From Pseudomonadota bacterium (GTDB lineage Bacteria > Desulfobacterota > Desulfovibrionia > Desulfovibrionales > Desulfovibrionaceae): a stretch of 64,000 nt of DNA. The notes under the pieces are model-generated. The model searched no databases and had not been told where the DNA came from. It saw nothing but the letters and a program-made list of their open reading frames with translations. Every line of letters starts with the position of its first letter. The stretch's first letter is position 1. A program made the translations under genes and the position numbers. Shown piece by piece: positions 45,875-54,572 of this stretch. The stretch is taken from assembly GCA_023460395.1 (NCBI GenBank), contig JAEWQB010000010.1, forward strand, positions 186,001 through 250,000. The letters are read 5' to 3'.

Positions 45875-48160
45875 TCATGAAAAACGGCTTGTGGACGGGA
45901 ACCGCAGAACAAATCGTGTTCCCTGCCCGGTTTCCGCGTCTTCCACATGAATACTCCCGCCGAAGTCATGCACCAGCCCGTAGCTAATGGATAACCCCAA
46001 CCCTGTGCCTTTTCCCACTTTTTTTGTGGTGAAGAAGGGGTCGAAAACCTTGTTGCGAAGAGACGGCGGAATGCCCGTTCCCGTGTCTTCTACAAAAATC
46101 ACAACCTCGCGTCCTTGTAGAACAGAAGCAAGCGTGATGCGACGCTCCGTTCCGGGTTCCCTTGCGCTTCGCTCTTCTACGGCATCCCGCGCGTTAACCA
46201 ACAAGTTCATGAAAACCTGTTCCAGCCGGTTTGCCACCGCCATAATGGGGGGAATGTTCTCATCCAAGCGCCAGACAACGTCAATTTCCCGTAGTGCCAA
46301 CTGACGGAAAAAGAATTCCGCAACCGAACGCAACACCTTGTTTACATCCACTTGCTCCAACGCTAGGTCAGATTGCCTGCCGAACTCCCGCATATGATTG
46401 ATAATGCGACTGGCTCTGTCCACTTGGCTGTCCATTTCCGTTGCCATAGTAGCCAGCACTTGCGGATCAATGGCTTCACCGCGTGAAATTTTACGGGTGA
46501 TGAAGCTTCCAGCTGTTTTTATTACTGTGAGTGGCTGGTTGAGTTCATGTGCCACCCCCGTGGCCATTTCTCCCAAGGTGGCCATTTTGCTGGCCTGAAT
46601 GAGTTTTTGTTCTGTTTCCAGCCGTTCTGTAATGTCATTTGTGGTGACCAATAAAATTTGGCATTCGTGGTATTCCGCTGGTGAAAGCATGATATCCACA
46701 TAGAATGGGCTGCCATCCGCCCGAAAATTACGCGCTCTGTTGAGCACGGTAAACGCGCGCAACTGCGAGGCGTACCGTTCCCGCTCTTCCGGCGAAAACA
46801 TGGTTAGGAAATTACGTCCCCGTGCGCTATCGCGCGGGATGCCATACACCTTTTCCGCAGTGGCGTTGCAATCCATAATATCTAGGGTAGCCGCGTCCAG
46901 CACAAAAACCGCGTTGGGAATATTGTCAAAGATGGCATGATACTTCTGCTCTGACCGACGCAGGCGTTCCTCCACCTCCCGCCGGTCAGAAATGTCTACG
47001 CTCATTTCCATGGCAGCCACGACTTCACCGCTTTCATCAAAAACAGGGGAGGTGTGTACCAGCCAGTATGCACGAGATCCATCTGGGTTCACACGACTTT
47101 CTTCTGAACAGAGAGAAAGACCAGTGGCAAACGTCTTTTCTACAGGACAGTTTGGGCAGCGGTCTGTCCGCCCCTTGTATGCTTCGTAACAGTGCATTCC
47201 GGGTACCGGCGAAAAACGATCGGCAAACTCTCTGTTATACCGCTGTAAAACATAATTTCTGTCCTGCACGGTAATGCTGCACGGCACCTGCTCAAATAAC
47301 GACTGATATTCACGCCGCTGCCGGTCCAGCGCATCTCGTTGTTCCGTCACTTCCCGCTGCATATGCGCCAGCGCCCCGGCAAGTTCGCCTATTTCCCCCA
47401 CTCCGTGCAATCCGCTCATATCCACCGTTTCGCCGCGACCGATACGCCGAGCCAACGCAATAAGCTGCGCCACGGGCCGGGAGATGAAGCGCCGTAGCAA
47501 CAGCACAACCAGTCCGGCTGCCAGCACGGACATGCCTGCGGTGAGCCAAAGAATACGATTTTGAAAAACTATTGCGTCCGCTTCCGCCGCGCCCGGACGT
47601 AGCACCACGTCAAGCGCGCCCAACACGGTTCTGTCAGGAGGATGTGCGTGGCAAGCAGCATCCTCCCGAACAGAAGAACAGCCCGGTTCGTTCATAATGG
47701 GTGTGAGGCTACCCAGCAGCAGCGCCCCCGTTGCGTCGGAAAACACACGAATGCGTTCTTCCCGCCCCAGAACGGTTTTAGGAATATCGGCGCGGTGGCA
47801 GACAATACAGGCGGTATCACGAATATTCGTGCGGGTTCCCACTTCCTCAGAGAGATTGGAAAAGGTTATCTCCCCGTCCTTGTTATAAATACGTATGGAT
47901 ACAATGTCTGGATGCCGGGCCACATCGCTGATGATCTGATCCAATTCATGCCGGTCATTGGTCATCATGGCAAACCGGGTTCCTAACAGGATGGTTTGCC
48001 CCATGCGATCCGCCCCGGCGATCAGCTCATTCCGAGCATGGTCCCGCTGATACCGGATACTCAACCAACCATGCAGACCAAGGCACACGACAAGCGGTAT
48101 TCCGATGATAAGGATAATGCGCAGAGCCAGCGTAGAACAAAGAGGAAACAGGTGACGCAT
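45875..48160 (-). CDS. membrane histidine kinase with possible heme-c sensor and Cys-motif PAS
   Basis: A 761-residue kinase. TM1 is at about 10-31. The periplasmic domain (about 32-200) holds a CIVCH heme site (118-122) and a second Cys161/Cys170-His171 group. TM2 is at about 203-222. HAMP (about 223-275) is followed by PAS1 (about 285-395) with Cys324-x10-Cys335-x2-Cys338-Pro, PAS2 (about 400-510), HisKA with GVAHELNQPLTVIK and a HATPase with NLLVNARDAVEE and GTGLGLSISYGLV. The sensor resembles periplasmic double-Cache/PAS domains of redox sensors. It has no receiver, so its partner is elsewhere, perhaps the receiver-kinase gene downstream. A weak GGA site precedes ATG 48160. Confidence 0.92.
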   Translation of the reverse strand: MRHLFPLCSTLALRIILIIGIPLVVCLGLHGWLSIRYQRDHARNELIAGADRMGQTILLGTRFAMMTNDRHELDQIISDVARHPDIVSIRIYNKDGEITFSNLSEEVGTRTNIRDTACIVCHRADIPKTVLGREERIRVFSDATGALLLGSLTPIMNEPGCSSVREDAACHAHPPDRTVLGALDVVLRPGAAEADAIVFQNRILWLTAGMSVLAAGLVVLLLRRFISRPVAQLIALARRIGRGETVDMSGLHGVGEIGELAGALAHMQREVTEQRDALDRQRREYQSLFEQVPCSITVQDRNYVLQRYNREFADRFSPVPGMHCYEAYKGRTDRCPNCPVEKTFATGLSLCSEESRVNPDGSRAYWLVHTSPVFDESGEVVAAMEMSVDISDRREVEERLRRSEQKYHAIFDNIPNAVFVLDAATLDIMDCNATAEKVYGIPRDSARGRNFLTMFSPEERERYASQLRAFTVLNRARNFRADGSPFYVDIMLSPAEYHECQILLVTTNDITERLETEQKLIQASKMATLGEMATGVAHELNQPLTVIKTAGSFITRKISRGEAIDPQVLATMATEMDSQVDRASRIINHMREFGRQSDLALEQVDVNKVLRSVAEFFFRQLALREIDVVWRLDENIPPIMAVANRLEQVFMNLLVNARDAVEERSAREPGTERRITLASVLQGREVVIFVEDTGTGIPPSLRNKVFDPFFTTKKVGKGTGLGLSISYGLVHDFGGSIHVEDAETGQGTRFVLRFPSTSRFS

Positions 48161-48281
48161 GGGCAGTCCTCTTCTGCTCGCCTACGGGAAATCCTCTAAG
48201 CCAGACAGGGCCATTTCTTTTTCTGCCCGGCTATGGACGTCCTCTCAGCCGACAGCGTGGTTTTTTCTGCTCGATGATGGA

Positions 48282-48818
48282 CTATAAAAAGTCCTCCAAT
48301 CCAAGTAGCGTGATTTCTTTAAGGGTAGATTGCTGCGCTACCGGTATTTCTCCCTTTATTTCCGGGTGCTCTGACAGCGTGCGAATACAGTAATCCCCAA
48401 ATTTCACCCCTTTTTCCGCATAGTTCACCAACTCGCCGAAGCAGAACTTATCTAGATGCGCGTACATGGCGAGGCTGGCTTCCTTCCACAATAGGCGGGT
48501 AAGGCACCCCGGAGCGTGAGAACAGGAAACCGCATCTTTACCACAGCCCACAAGGTCAGTCCCGCCCTCAAGCAGCCGGACAACTTCTCCAACGGTGATT
48601 TGCGCGGGGGAAACAGCCAGCATGTGCCCGCCACTAGGGCCACGCCGGGTTTTGATATAGCCGCCATGTTTCAGCTGCCGCGCGATCTTTTCCAGATACT
48701 TTTGCGAGATGCCGAGACGTTTGGCGGAATCTCGCATGAGTACCGGTTGCTCCTGACCGTAAACGGCAATGTCCAGCAACAGCCGTGTTCCGTAGCGGCT
48801 GTTTGTAAGAAGACGCAT
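48282..48818 (-). CDS. Rrf2-family transcriptional regulator with Fe-S cysteines
   Basis: A 178-residue winged-helix regulator. The N-terminus reads MRLLTNSRYGTRLLLDIA, with the recognition helix region ISQKYLEKIARQLKHGGYIKTRRGPSGGH. Three Cys in the loop after the wing (Cys92, Cys99, Cys105: C-x6-C-x5-C) match the cluster ligands of IscR/NsrR/RsrR proteins, so it probably senses iron-sulfur status, NO or redox. The C-terminus has an extra 50 residues beyond the family core. ATG 48818 has AAGGAGG 6 bases upstream; the longer frame to 48944 is rejected. It is 122 bp downstream of nothing on its strand and upstream of the membrane kinase gene by 121 bp. Confidence 0.93.
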   Translation of the reverse strand: MRLLTNSRYGTRLLLDIAVYGQEQPVLMRDSAKRLGISQKYLEKIARQLKHGGYIKTRRGPSGGHMLAVSPAQITVGEVVRLLEGGTDLVGCGKDAVSCSHAPGCLTRLLWKEASLAMYAHLDKFCFGELVNYAEKGVKFGDYCIRTLSEHPEIKGEIPVAQQSTLKEITLLGLEDFL

Positions 48819-49295
48819 GGAAAACCTCCTTCGTCTGTGGGATGGTTTTTCTTGGAAAAGCGCGCCCCTGCGCCTTTCCCTTCCACATGCCCTTCTTCTT
48901 CCTTGTTGCTCGCATGCCCTGCGTGCAATCGCGCAAGAAAGCACTTACTGACTTACTTACGATGATAAGGCGCACCATATCCTACCCACAGAAAGGCGAC
49001 AACGAGAAACTTATAGGCTACTTGCAGGGTAGAAAATAAAAACCACGGCAGAATGGTCCGCGGCGTAATTCCTCGTACAGCGGAAGGGAATGCTCTGTCT
49101 GCGCGGCAGGAAGATCACAATATGAGCCACGCTTCTTCCGCGAACATCCACCCGGAAATTGCTCTTTAGAGATACCAGCGAGGCGTTATGCGACGGTATG
49201 GCTAATAGCGAAGAAACCGCTGTGCAGGTTCCACTTGCACCACAGTGTGCGTGTGGTAGTGTGTCGCAAAGAATCCCTCATGAGGAGGAAAAAGC
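48819..49295. other. gene-free region upstream of the Rrf2 gene and the 79-residue gene
   Basis: About 480 bases. No gene with a ribosome site is visible on either strand. The region should hold the promoter of the Rrf2-type gene (minus strand) and of the 79-residue protein gene (plus strand). I see no strong hairpin. Confidence 0.4.
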
Positions 49296-49535
49296 ATGCT
49301 CCCCGCACTTTTCCCTTACGGGCCGTGCAACGGGTGCGCATTTTATCGCCAGCATTGCCAATTCGGATACGTTGCCCCCTCCCCTGACTGTGCCGACTTT
49401 GCCCCACTCTGCCACATCTGCACATACCCCGCTCTTTTTTGCGTCACCTGCCCGCTTCGGCATCACAATGAGCACAAACCCTATTCCGGCATGCTCCTTT
49501 CCCATGCCGGGCATCGCTACATCTGCGTCTGGTAG
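49296..49535 (+). CDS. 79-residue Cys-rich small protein, possible metal-binding
   Basis: ATG 49296 follows a very good ribosome site (GAGGAGG, 7 bases away). The protein has nine Cys: the GPCNGCAFYRQHC cluster (Cys11, 14, 21), then Cys32, and CHIC / CVTC pairs (39-42 and 49-52), with the last near the C-terminus (YICVW). Several CxxC pairs with His suggest one or two zinc sites or an Fe-S cluster. No family is recognised. The overlapping 154-residue frame at 49159-49623 lacks a ribosome site and is Ser/Thr/Pro-rich, as shadow frames are. Confidence 0.6.
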   Translation: MLPALFPYGPCNGCAFYRQHCQFGYVAPSPDCADFAPLCHICTYPALFCVTCPLRHHNEHKPYSGMLLSHAGHRYICVW

Positions 49536-49554
49536 AGCGGTGGACCTGCGGAGT

Positions 49555-49593
49555 AAAAAGACAAAGGCCCATTCCCACAAGGGAACAGGCCTT
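49555..49593 (-). terminator. terminator of the 78-residue gene
   Basis: On the minus strand AAGGCC-TG-TTCCC pairs with GGGAA-TG-GGCCTT, followed by TGTCTTTTTAC. It starts 27 bp after the stop of the gene at 49620. Confidence 0.7.
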
Positions 49594-49619
49594 CACATAA
49601 TACGAGACATCAAGGGAAG

Positions 49620-49856
49620 TTAGTACGCCAACAGTCCTTCAAGGTCGTGCTGAATATTCTGAATGAACCGACACGCTTCCCTGCGCCGCTCTTCAGACAA
49701 ATCAGCCCACTGCTGCGCCACGTTCAGTGTACACTGCCTATCGGCTTCGATATCAATATACACTAGGCCGTTCTCACCCACCTCAACTTCAATACGCTCT
49801 CCGTTGGGTTTGGTAAGCACGACTTCCACCCTGCCCAAAGAAGTAGACTTGCCCAT
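49620..49856 (-). CDS. 78-residue acidic protein of unknown function
   Basis: Small protein with a clear AAGGAG site before ATG 49856. The N-terminal half is beta (GRVEVVLTKPNGERIEVEVGENGLVYIDIE) and the C-terminal half helical (QQWADLSEERRREACRFIQNIQHDLEGLL). This split resembles small adaptor or chaperone-like proteins, but there is no named family. It lies alone between the Cys-rich gene and lonB, with its own terminator downstream, so it is probably monocistronic. About 290 bases upstream to lonB hold no other gene. Confidence 0.75.
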   Translation of the reverse strand: MGKSTSLGRVEVVLTKPNGERIEVEVGENGLVYIDIEADRQCTLNVAQQWADLSEERRREACRFIQNIQHDLEGLLAY

Positions 49857-50143
49857 AAGTCATCTCCTTCCAGGTAGAAGGTTACGAAGATCCTCGCCAA
49901 GAGTTCGCGCACCATAGCATAGGCGGGAAAACCCGCAACCACTCGACCAAACTGCCAATCAGCCTTGTGAACCGGTGCACGAATCTATAGCGTATGGAAA
50001 TCACTTCGATATTGGTATTTCCCCTACAGAAACAGCACCGTTCTAGTCGAAAAACTTCCGTTTGTGAAAGTTTTTTTTTGCCAACTGCTACTGACTGTCC
50101 AGACAAACGAATTCGTTCCGCGTGCTGTTAGGCGCATGGCAAA

Positions 50144-52600
50144 CTACCCATGTTCTTTTTCATCAATTTTGCCGAAGTCCCGCAACCCCTCTGCCAACGC
50201 ACGGAGCTTGGTGTCCACCAGTGCGTTCACTGTGCCGTCAGGGTATTTTCCCTGCGCGTCGCGCGCCCCGGCAGGGTGTCCGGTAAGAACTTCAATACCT
50301 TCATCAATATGCTCCACGGCCCATACGTGGAATTGCTTTTGGGCCACGGATTCCACCACTTCGTCGGTGAGCATGAGATCCATAACATTGGCTTTAGGAA
50401 TCATCACTCCCTGTTTGCCGGTGAGTCCTCGGTGGGAGCACAATTTGAAGAAGCCTTCTATCTTTTCATTTACGCCACCAATAGGCTGCACTTCGCCTTT
50501 CTGGTTTACAGACCCGGTGACGGCGATATCCTGCCGCAAGGGCAATTCGGACAGGCTAGAGAGCAAGGCATACAATTCGGTGGACGAAGCGGAGTCTCCG
50601 TCTATGCCACCGTATGATTGTTCAAAGGCAATGGACGCGGCAAGCGTAAGCGGTTTGTCTTGCGCGAAGTTCCGGCGTAAGTAGCCGCTGAGTATGAGCA
50701 TGCCCTTGTTGTGCGTTGCGCCGGACATATCTGCTTCTCGCTCAATATTAATGATCCCTTCTTTTCCGATAGACGTGGTGCAGGTTATCCGCGCGGGCTT
50801 ACCGAAGGCATAGTCCCCCAGAGAGTAGACCGCGAGGCCGTTTATCTGCCCGATTTCACTTCCCGTGGTGTCAATGAACACGCTGCCCCGGTCTATCATT
50901 TCCTGAAGGCGGTCTTCTATTTGGTTGCTGCGCCGAATGCGGGCGGCAATGGCGCTGCGCACATCCTCTGCCCGCACCTGTTGTGTTTGCGTTTCCTTGG
51001 CGAAAAAATGAGCCTCTTCCATAATGTCGCCAAGAATGGGGAACGTGGTGGATATTTTTTCTTGCCGTCCGGCAAGGCGGACGCCGTGTTCCAGTATCGC
51101 TGCCACGGCGTCCGCACCGAAGGGCATGAGTTGGCGTTCGTCTACAAACGTTTTTATCAAACGGCTGATCTCGTGCACCGCTTCGTCCGTGCGGTCCATA
51201 GAAGCTTCAAAGTCCGCGCGAACCTTAAAAATTTTCTCCACATCGTCATCGTACTGGCGCAACATATGATACAGTTGCGGGGTGGCAAGCACCACCACCT
51301 TAACCTCCATGGCGATGGACTCAGGCTTTAGGGCCGTGGTGGTAATAAAGTAATAAGGATCAAAGGTCTGTATTTCTATTTCTGAAGTTTTCAGGGCACG
51401 CTTCAGTGTGGGCCACACCCCCGGTTCCACAATGGCGTCCATAAGATTGATGACGAGGTAGCCTCCATTGGCTTTTACAAACGATCCCGCGTTAATCTTC
51501 TGAAAATCGGTGCGCCACAGCCCGGTTCTGTCCATGGCGCGTTCAATGGAGCCGAACAGATTGCGATACGTTGGTTGCGACTCCACGATGACGGGCGGCC
51601 CGTTCACTCCACTATTATCCACCAACAAATTTACACCGTAGGTATGTAGCACGGTTTCCGCAGGCGCGCCGGGAAAGGTCATACCCATCGGTCCCTGCTG
51701 CGGCTGTCCCATGGACTTAATTTCATCCAGATTTTCAGCCATGTCCTGCAACATGGCTTCCACATAGGGAGACACCTTGTCGTTGTCCGGCCAATCTTCC
51801 AACAACGGCTGGGCCAGTTCACGCGCCACATTAATGAACATGAGCCGATCCACCTCTTCACTGCGGCGCTTCACTTCCTTTTGCAACGCCCGCACTTCAA
51901 GGAAAATAGCGTCAATGTCTTCCTTAAGTTCCGCATACTTGGTTTTGAGTTGCTCATATTCATCACGGGGAAAACGGTTCTTTTCAACCATTTCCTCCAG
52001 CTTCAGCATGTGGGTAGGCTCACCATCCACCATGGGGACGATATCAGGACGCTGAACCTGCCCCATCTGCATGTTCACCATGACGAAGCCGGCGTCTTTA
52101 ACCCGCTCTTCCAGCCCCTTGAAGAACTCCATGGTTTTTTTATCGTGCTCTTCCACCAAAGCGTTTTTACTGGCGATATATTCCTGACTCTCAAAAAGCT
52201 GGGGAACTTCTCGCTTAATCCCTTCCAGAAACTGCTCCACGGTTGTTTTGAACCGCTTGCCGTCTCCCGCCGGGAACCGCAGCAACACCGGCTCTTCCTG
52301 CGTGGCAAAATTATTCACATAGCAAAGATCGTCTGGAGTGCCACGCCTGCGTGGCGAGTGCTCCAGCAACTTTTTTACCATCTCTAACTTGCCCACGTGC
52401 GAAGCGCCGGTAACAAAAATATTATATCCCTTTGCGTTAATACCCATACCGAAACGAAAGGCCTCTACCCCACGGGGCTGCCCCACTATTTCTGTCTGTG
52501 GATCAAGCTCGTCGGTGGTGGCAAACGGCAGCCCCTCAGGATTCAACTTCCAGCGCAGGTTCTCCACGGACACGCTGGCTTTCTCTATGGTCGTGGTCAT
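50144..52600 (-). CDS. LonB-like ATP-dependent protease (AAA_32 subgroup)
   Basis: An 818-residue Lon-family protease without the classic Lon N-domain. The N-terminal AAA part contains YNIFVTGASHVGKLEMVKKLL at the Walker A place, but the usual G-x-x-x-x-G-K-S/T ends in K-L, so nucleotide binding is altered. A coiled helical insertion (about 150-290) and the second AAA part (GGYLVINLMDAIVEPGVWPTLKRAL) follow. The C-terminal protease has the Ser-Lys dyad: Ser670 in GGIDGDSASS and Lys713 in GGVNEKIEGF, 43 residues apart as in Lon. AGGAGG precedes ATG 52600. It is 15 bp after hsp20, forming a heat-shock-like pair. Confidence 0.93.
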   Translation of the reverse strand: MTTTIEKASVSVENLRWKLNPEGLPFATTDELDPQTEIVGQPRGVEAFRFGMGINAKGYNIFVTGASHVGKLEMVKKLLEHSPRRRGTPDDLCYVNNFATQEEPVLLRFPAGDGKRFKTTVEQFLEGIKREVPQLFESQEYIASKNALVEEHDKKTMEFFKGLEERVKDAGFVMVNMQMGQVQRPDIVPMVDGEPTHMLKLEEMVEKNRFPRDEYEQLKTKYAELKEDIDAIFLEVRALQKEVKRRSEEVDRLMFINVARELAQPLLEDWPDNDKVSPYVEAMLQDMAENLDEIKSMGQPQQGPMGMTFPGAPAETVLHTYGVNLLVDNSGVNGPPVIVESQPTYRNLFGSIERAMDRTGLWRTDFQKINAGSFVKANGGYLVINLMDAIVEPGVWPTLKRALKTSEIEIQTFDPYYFITTTALKPESIAMEVKVVVLATPQLYHMLRQYDDDVEKIFKVRADFEASMDRTDEAVHEISRLIKTFVDERQLMPFGADAVAAILEHGVRLAGRQEKISTTFPILGDIMEEAHFFAKETQTQQVRAEDVRSAIAARIRRSNQIEDRLQEMIDRGSVFIDTTGSEIGQINGLAVYSLGDYAFGKPARITCTTSIGKEGIINIEREADMSGATHNKGMLILSGYLRRNFAQDKPLTLAASIAFEQSYGGIDGDSASSTELYALLSSLSELPLRQDIAVTGSVNQKGEVQPIGGVNEKIEGFFKLCSHRGLTGKQGVMIPKANVMDLMLTDEVVESVAQKQFHVWAVEHIDEGIEVLTGHPAGARDAQGKYPDGTVNALVDTKLRALAEGLRDFGKIDEKEHG

Positions 52601-52615
52601 ATTTCCTCCTAAGTG

Positions 52616-53038
52616 CTACCGCTTTTGCGTTATGGGAATCTGCCGCACAATGGGCCGCCTGCATTTGGGCATGGTGATAACAAGAGACTCGCCGTCCATC
52701 ACGGCGGTTACTTCTTCCGTGCGGACCCGGCATGGCAGCCGAAAACGCTGCTCAAATAGACTGGAGCGGCTGGCTATCGCGCACGCGGCGTGTTGCTCGC
52801 ATCGCACAACCAAAACATTTCTATCTACATATACCCCGACATCATCGGCTGTCATACCGGGCAGGTGCGCGGTTATCACCACGTTATCCGGCTCATCCTG
52901 CACGTGGATATTGGGGTCCAGTAAAGGTTGGCACACCGAAGGTAATCCAAATTCAGAACAGAGGCGGTCAAACAAGTGTTCGCTGTCCGCTCGCAGCATC
53001 TGTAACTGTTTGTTTTTCCAATTTTTTATAGTGGGCAT
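52616..53038 (-). CDS. small heat shock protein, Hsp20/alpha-crystallin family
   Basis: A 140-residue ATP-independent holdase. The N-terminal arm (about 1-40) is followed by an alpha-crystallin domain with LDPNIHVQDEPDNVVITAHLPGMTADDVGVYVDRNVLVVRCEQ, then SSLFEQRFRLPCRV and DGESLVITMPK. The usual C-terminal I-x-I/V motif is seen as IVRQIPI. It would hold unfolding clients for refolding or for the LonB protease encoded 15 bp downstream. AGGAGG precedes ATG 53038. Promoter region not resolved. Confidence 0.94.
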   Translation of the reverse strand: MPTIKNWKNKQLQMLRADSEHLFDRLCSEFGLPSVCQPLLDPNIHVQDEPDNVVITAHLPGMTADDVGVYVDRNVLVVRCEQHAACAIASRSSLFEQRFRLPCRVRTEEVTAVMDGESLVITMPKCRRPIVRQIPITQKR

Positions 53039-53386
53039 TTCCGGTCCTCCTGCGCGACTGATCCGTTTTTTCCAGTTATTTGCGGCAAGGTTGTCGTTTT
53101 TTGTGTGTCTCCCTCAGAAAATATTTCCACGAAAGGTCTGGCATTACATCTTTTAATAGAGTATACGTATTTTTAGGTGAAAGGAAACGGGTATACACAT
53201 TTTTTCCGCCCGTGAGCGGAGTTGTAACTCCCTCCTTGACCAACTGGGCGCAATGTCTTACTGAATATCTCAGTGAGGCAATCTCGTTTGCGAGTATCTT
53301 TGCCCGCTCTTCTGTTAAAATCGGCGTTTCCGCCGGTTTTTTTACATCCGAAAACGCTACAGACCGATTGTAAGGACATGCACCCC

Positions 53387-53878
53387 ATGGATAGTATTCC
53401 CATTTCCGTTGAAGGATTCAAAAAGCTTGAGCGCGAACTGGATGCCCTGAAAAAGGAGCGCCCCGCTGTTATTCAGGCTATCAAAGAAGCCCGCGAGGAA
53501 GGCGACCTTTCCGAAAACGCAGGGTACGATGCCGCGCGCGAACGACAGGGCCTGCTTGAAGCTCGCATCAGCCAGATAGAATCCCGCATGCCCAAACTTA
53601 ACGTCATAAACCTTTCCACTCTTGGTGGTTCCAAAGCTATTTTTGGGGCAACGGTTACCGTGGAAGACTTGGAAACCGGGGAGCGCAAAACGTATACCCT
53701 GCTCGGACCCGACGAAGCCGATTTTAACAACGGCAGCATATCGGTGCTTTCTCCCGTGGCCAAAGCCCTGCTTGGCAAGGAAGAAGGCGATGAGGTCGTG
53801 GTCAACGCACCCAAGGGACGCATCGACTACGAGATCATCTCCATAGAATTTAAAGGCGGAACCAGTTCCCCGGCGTAA
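53387..53878 (+). CDS. greA: transcription elongation factor GreA (first copy)
   Basis: A 163-residue cleavage factor that rescues backtracked RNA polymerase by stimulating RNA cleavage through the secondary channel. The coiled coil has the acidic tip GDLSENAGYDAARE, with the Asp and Glu needed for Mg binding. The C-terminal FKBP-like domain follows (ATVTVEDLETGERKTYTLLGPDEAD, then SPVAKALLGKEEGDEV). ATG 53387 is 10 bases after AAGGA; the ATG at 53378 is too close to that site. A strong terminator separates it from the second copy, so the two are regulated apart. Confidence 0.96.
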   Translation: MDSIPISVEGFKKLERELDALKKERPAVIQAIKEAREEGDLSENAGYDAARERQGLLEARISQIESRMPKLNVINLSTLGGSKAIFGATVTVEDLETGERKTYTLLGPDEADFNNGSISVLSPVAKALLGKEEGDEVVVNAPKGRIDYEIISIEFKGGTSSPA

Positions 53879-53904
53879 CCGGAAAATACCGGAAAAAAAC
53901 ACGC

Positions 53905-53939
53905 AAAGGACCCCGCCACACGGCGGGGTCCTTTTTTTT
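53905..53939 (+). terminator. intrinsic terminator of the first greA
   Basis: A 13-bp perfect stem AAAGGACCCCGCC with its complement and an ACAC loop, then eight T residues. Confidence 0.96.
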
Positions 53940-53990
53940 AGGCGGTGTGGTGCCGCCATACCATTACAACATAACTAAGGAGAAATACCC

Positions 53991-54461
53991 ATGGACATGA
54001 TTCCTATTTCCATTCAAGGATTTGAAGATCTAAAGCGCGAGTTGGAAGCGCTCAAGGAAGAACGACAGGTTTTTGTCGACTCACTGATGGCTTCCCGCGA
54101 AAACGGCGACATGTCAGAAAACACGGCATACGACGCCGCCCGCGAGCAACAGGCCGTTTTAGAAGCGCGCATCAACCACATTGAAACGCGTATGCCCCGG
54201 CTTAACGTGATAGACCACACCACCCTGCGCGGTTCCAAAGCCCTCTTTGGCGCCACGGTGACGGTGGAAGACATAGACGGTGAAAGCCGCGCATACACCT
54301 TGCTCGGTCCTGACGAAGCCGATTTCAACAAAGGCAGTATTTCCGTGCTGTCCCCGGTGGCGAAGGCCCTGCTCGGAAAAGAAGTCGGAGATGAAGTGGT
54401 GGTAATCGCCCCCAAAGGACGCATCGAATACGAAATCACAGGAATAGAGTTCCACGCATGA
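53991..54461 (+). CDS. GreA paralogue (second, tandem copy)
   Basis: A 156-residue GreA-family protein, clearly the sister of the gene 112 bp upstream. The acidic tip is kept as GDMSENTAYDAARE, so cleavage stimulation should be possible. Differences cluster in the coiled coil (EERQVFVDSLMASRENG in place of KERPAVIQAIKEAREEG), which contacts polymerase. AAGGAGA precedes ATG 53991. Terminators on both sides make it an independent unit. Tandem duplication within the lineage, with divergence in the coiled coil, suggests a specialised role, for example under stress. Confidence 0.95.
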   Translation: MDMIPISIQGFEDLKRELEALKEERQVFVDSLMASRENGDMSENTAYDAAREQQAVLEARINHIETRMPRLNVIDHTTLRGSKALFGATVTVEDIDGESRAYTLLGPDEADFNKGSISVLSPVAKALLGKEVGDEVVVIAPKGRIEYEITGIEFHA

Positions 54462-54484
54462 CACATCCTCTTCCGCCATACGGG

Positions 54485-54519
54485 AAAAAGGCCGGATGAT
54501 GAGTCATCCGGCCTTTTTT
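54485..54519 (+). terminator. intrinsic terminator of the second greA
   Basis: A 15-bp stem (AAAAAGGCCGGATGA with its complement) and a TGAG loop run into T6. Confidence 0.95.
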
Positions 54520-54572
54520 ATTTGCTATTCCTCTCTGTCCGCCATCATGTACGGTCCCTGCGGAGTGAACGA

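Noticed and set aside
49159..49623. 154-residue ORF overlapping the Cys-rich small gene
   Set aside because: No ribosome site and Ser/Thr/Pro-rich; the 79-residue frame inside it has the strong site and Cys pairs.
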